From contig DASZZX010000276.1 of NCBI GenBank assembly GCA_036260415.1, positions 1 through 24,105 on the forward strand: a stretch of 24,105 nucleotides of DNA, in the 5' to 3' direction. Made by a program: the position numbers and the translations under genes. Below the pieces are notes generated by a model, which saw nothing but the letters and a program-made list of their open reading frames with translations, had not been told where the DNA came from and ran no database searches. This stretch comes from DASZZX01 sp036260415 (GTDB taxonomy: Bacteria; Actinomycetota; Nitriliruptoria; Nitriliruptorales; JAHWKO01). This document shows positions 22,666-24,105 of the stretch, piece by piece (positions within the stretch are counted from its first letter, which is position 1; every line of letters starts with the position of its first letter).

Positions 22666-24105
22666 TCAGGCGATCCGTCGGCGGCGACGCGCGTAGTGGA
22701 CCGGTGGACGTGTCACCGCGCGCGGCGAGCGGCCGTGGCCTGCCGCGGCGTCGATCCCGGCAGCCGCGCTCACCCGCGCCACGCGATCCCCCCACGACTC
22801 CATCGAGAGGATGCGCTCCGCGTCGGGCGCAGGTGCCCGCAGCGCCTCGTCCACAGCCTCGGTCAGCTGCCCGCGCGTGTGCACACCCGGCAGTCCTCGT
22901 AGCGTTCGGAGTGGCGGAGCGGCGACGGGGGCGCCGCACGCCAGGTACTCGTACACCTTCAGCGGGCTGACCGCGTGGGTGACCGGTGAGACCACGAACG
23001 GCACCAGCCCGACGTCGAAGCGGTGCACGTACGCGGGCAGGTCGGGCTGTGGCTTGAGCCCGAGCAGGTGGACGTTCGCCGGCAGGGGCGCAGGTTGCTG
23101 GGGTGCGTCGCCCAGCAGCACCACGCGTGCGTCCGGGAACGCGGTGGCGACCTCGGCCAGCGCCTTCCAGTCGAACCAGTCGCCGTACAGCGAGCCGTGG
23201 TAGCCCAACACCGGCCCCTCACCGGCGGGGAAGTCCTCGGGCAGCGGTCCGGCCTCCCCAGCGAAGACGTCGGTGTTCACCGCGTTGGGGACCAGCGCGA
23301 CGGTCCGCCCCGTCAGCTGCTCGAGCCGCTCGCGTAGGGGGTCGGAGGAGACGACCAGCGCGTGCGCGGTGTCGGCGAGCCGGCGTTCGACCTCCGGTCG
23401 GTACCAGTCGCCACCCAGTGACGGCGCGGTCCAGTCGTCGATCAGGTCGTACACCCCGCGGAAGCCGAGATCCTGCAAGCGCCGGAGGTGATCCAGGTAG
23501 AGCGCGTGCGGCAGTTCCACGACCGCCAGCCGCTGTGCGGCGATCAGCCGCTCCGCGAGGTGGTCGGGGTCGAAGCGATCGGCGCGCACCTGCTCCAGCG
23601 CCGGGTGCGGGTAGCGGATGCCGAGGTCGACCGACTCGGCGGTGCCGTACAGGGCAACGTAGGTCACGTGGAACCCCCACCGCAGCAGTTCCTGCGCCAG
23701 CTGCGCCCCGCGGCTGCCCCCGCCGACGTCGTGCATGGGGACCAGCGCGAGTATCACCGCCGCGCACTCCTGCGTGATCGGGTCGGCGCGGCGCAGCGGT
23801 CCCAGCCCGGGCCGTTCCTCCGGTAGGAGCGCGAACCGGCGCCCGGCGGCCCGCAGACGGTCGACGAAACCTGGCAGCGGCTGGTCCCCCGCGGGCAACC
23901 CGCCGACCTCCTCCCACGCCGCCCGACGCACCGCGACCGCGAACGGATGCGCGTCCGGCTCGACGCGTCGGCGCTCGAACAGGCGCGGCGGTGACACCTC
24001 CGCCTGCACGCTCACGTCGATGGTGGGGTCGGCGAGCGGTCGGGCGACCTTCCCCAGCGCCCGAGGATCGGCGTGCGGCCGGTGCAGCACGACCAGCGCG
24101 TCGTC
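22666..24105 (-). CDS. Fused glycosyltransferase, GT2 tail plus GT4 (partial)
   Basis: The frame is open to the right edge, so the start lies outside; 479 residues are visible. The first 100 or so (DDALVVLHRP, AVRRAAWEEVGGLP, DRLRAAGRRFALLPE) look like the C-terminal half of a GT2 domain. From about residue 112 a GT-B domain begins with LALVPMHDVGGGSRGAQLAQEL, followed by YDLIDDWTAP, an ADTAHALVVSSDPLRERL stretch, VPNAVNTDVF, GYHGSLYGDWFDW and VSPLKVYEYLACGAPVAAP, the sugar-nucleotide-binding end of GT4-like enzymes. The protein is thus a likely bifunctional glycosyltransferase. It ends in a basic tail (Arg-rich, residues after about 450). It lies 66 bases upstream of the polyprenyl-phosphate GT2 gene on the same strand. 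Donors and acceptors are unknown. Confidence 0.85.
   Translation of the reverse strand, partial: DDALVVLHRPHADPRALGKVARPLADPTIDVSVQAEVSPPRLFERRRVEPDAHPFAVAVRRAAWEEVGGLPAGDQPLPGFVDRLRAAGRRFALLPEERPGLGPLRRADPITQECAAVILALVPMHDVGGGSRGAQLAQELLRWGFHVTYVALYGTAESVDLGIRYPHPALEQVRADRFDPDHLAERLIAAQRLAVVELPHALYLDHLRRLQDLGFRGVYDLIDDWTAPSLGGDWYRPEVERRLADTAHALVVSSDPLRERLEQLTGRTVALVPNAVNTDVFAGEAGPLPEDFPAGEGPVLGYHGSLYGDWFDWKALAEVATAFPDARVVLLGDAPQQPAPLPANVHLLGLKPQPDLPAYVHRFDVGLVPFVVSPVTHAVSPLKVYEYLACGAPVAAPPLRTLRGLPGVHTRGQLTEAVDEALRAPAPDAERILSMESWGDRVARVSAAAGIDAAAGHGRSPRAVTRPPVHYARRRRRIA

Noticed and set aside
1..24105. CRISPR, insertion sequences, attachment sites, tRNA or rRNA genes
   Set aside because: No spaced repeats, transposase or integrase motifs, or room for RNA genes in gaps that are all shorter than about 115 bases.

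Overview
The window is a surface-polysaccharide biosynthesis and export locus from a very GC-rich bacterium (roughly 70% G+C, judged by eye). GTG starts dominate, with one TTG, genes are tightly packed, and promoter-like -10 boxes have the form TAnnnT. This suggests an actinobacterium, possibly a deep-branching lineage. That placement is inference; no rRNA or other marker gene is present. I see no mobile element, CRISPR array, tRNA or rRNA, and no gene-free stretch longer than about 115 bases.

Layout, with polarity changing block by block. (1) Minus, 1-1427: a membrane GT2 glycosyltransferase, then the signal-peptide start of a secreted protein cut by the left edge. (2) Plus, 1502-3651: UDP-GlcNAc 2-epimerase and a GT-B glycosyltransferase. 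(3) Minus, 3662-7239: a GT-B-like/GT2 two-part protein and a polytopic GT-C-like membrane protein. (4) Plus, 7354-9738: a large multidomain glycosyltransferase. (5) Minus, 9747-17638: a six-gene block read as methyltransferase, GT-C membrane glycosyltransferase, Wzm-type permease, Wzt-type ATPase, coiled-coil methyltransferase, and a second large multidomain glycosyltransferase paralogous to block 4. (6) Plus, 17726-20665: hexapeptide acyltransferase, DegT-family sugar aminotransferase, GT4. (7) Minus, 20651-24105: a GT2-GT4 fusion cut by the right edge, a polyprenyl-phosphate-type GT2, and a flippase-like membrane protein.

How the parts could work together (inference): the epimerase and the aminotransferase/acyltransferase pair supply ManNAc- and acylated amino-sugar precursors. 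Cytoplasmic GT2 and GT4 enzymes assemble a lipid-linked glycan. The coiled-coil methyltransferase beside Wzm/Wzt may cap or measure the chain before ABC-type export. The polyprenyl-phosphate GT2 could feed the two GT-C proteins, which would add side sugars on the outer face of the membrane. The initiating sugar-phosphate transferase, 4-keto-sugar-forming dehydratases and any UDP-ManNAc dehydrogenase are not in the window.

The points most worth a second look are the coiled-coil methyltransferase next to a Wzt that lacks a carbohydrate-binding tail, and the tail-to-tail pair of multidomain glycosyltransferases whose N-terminal domains have lost the usual acidic metal-binding motif.
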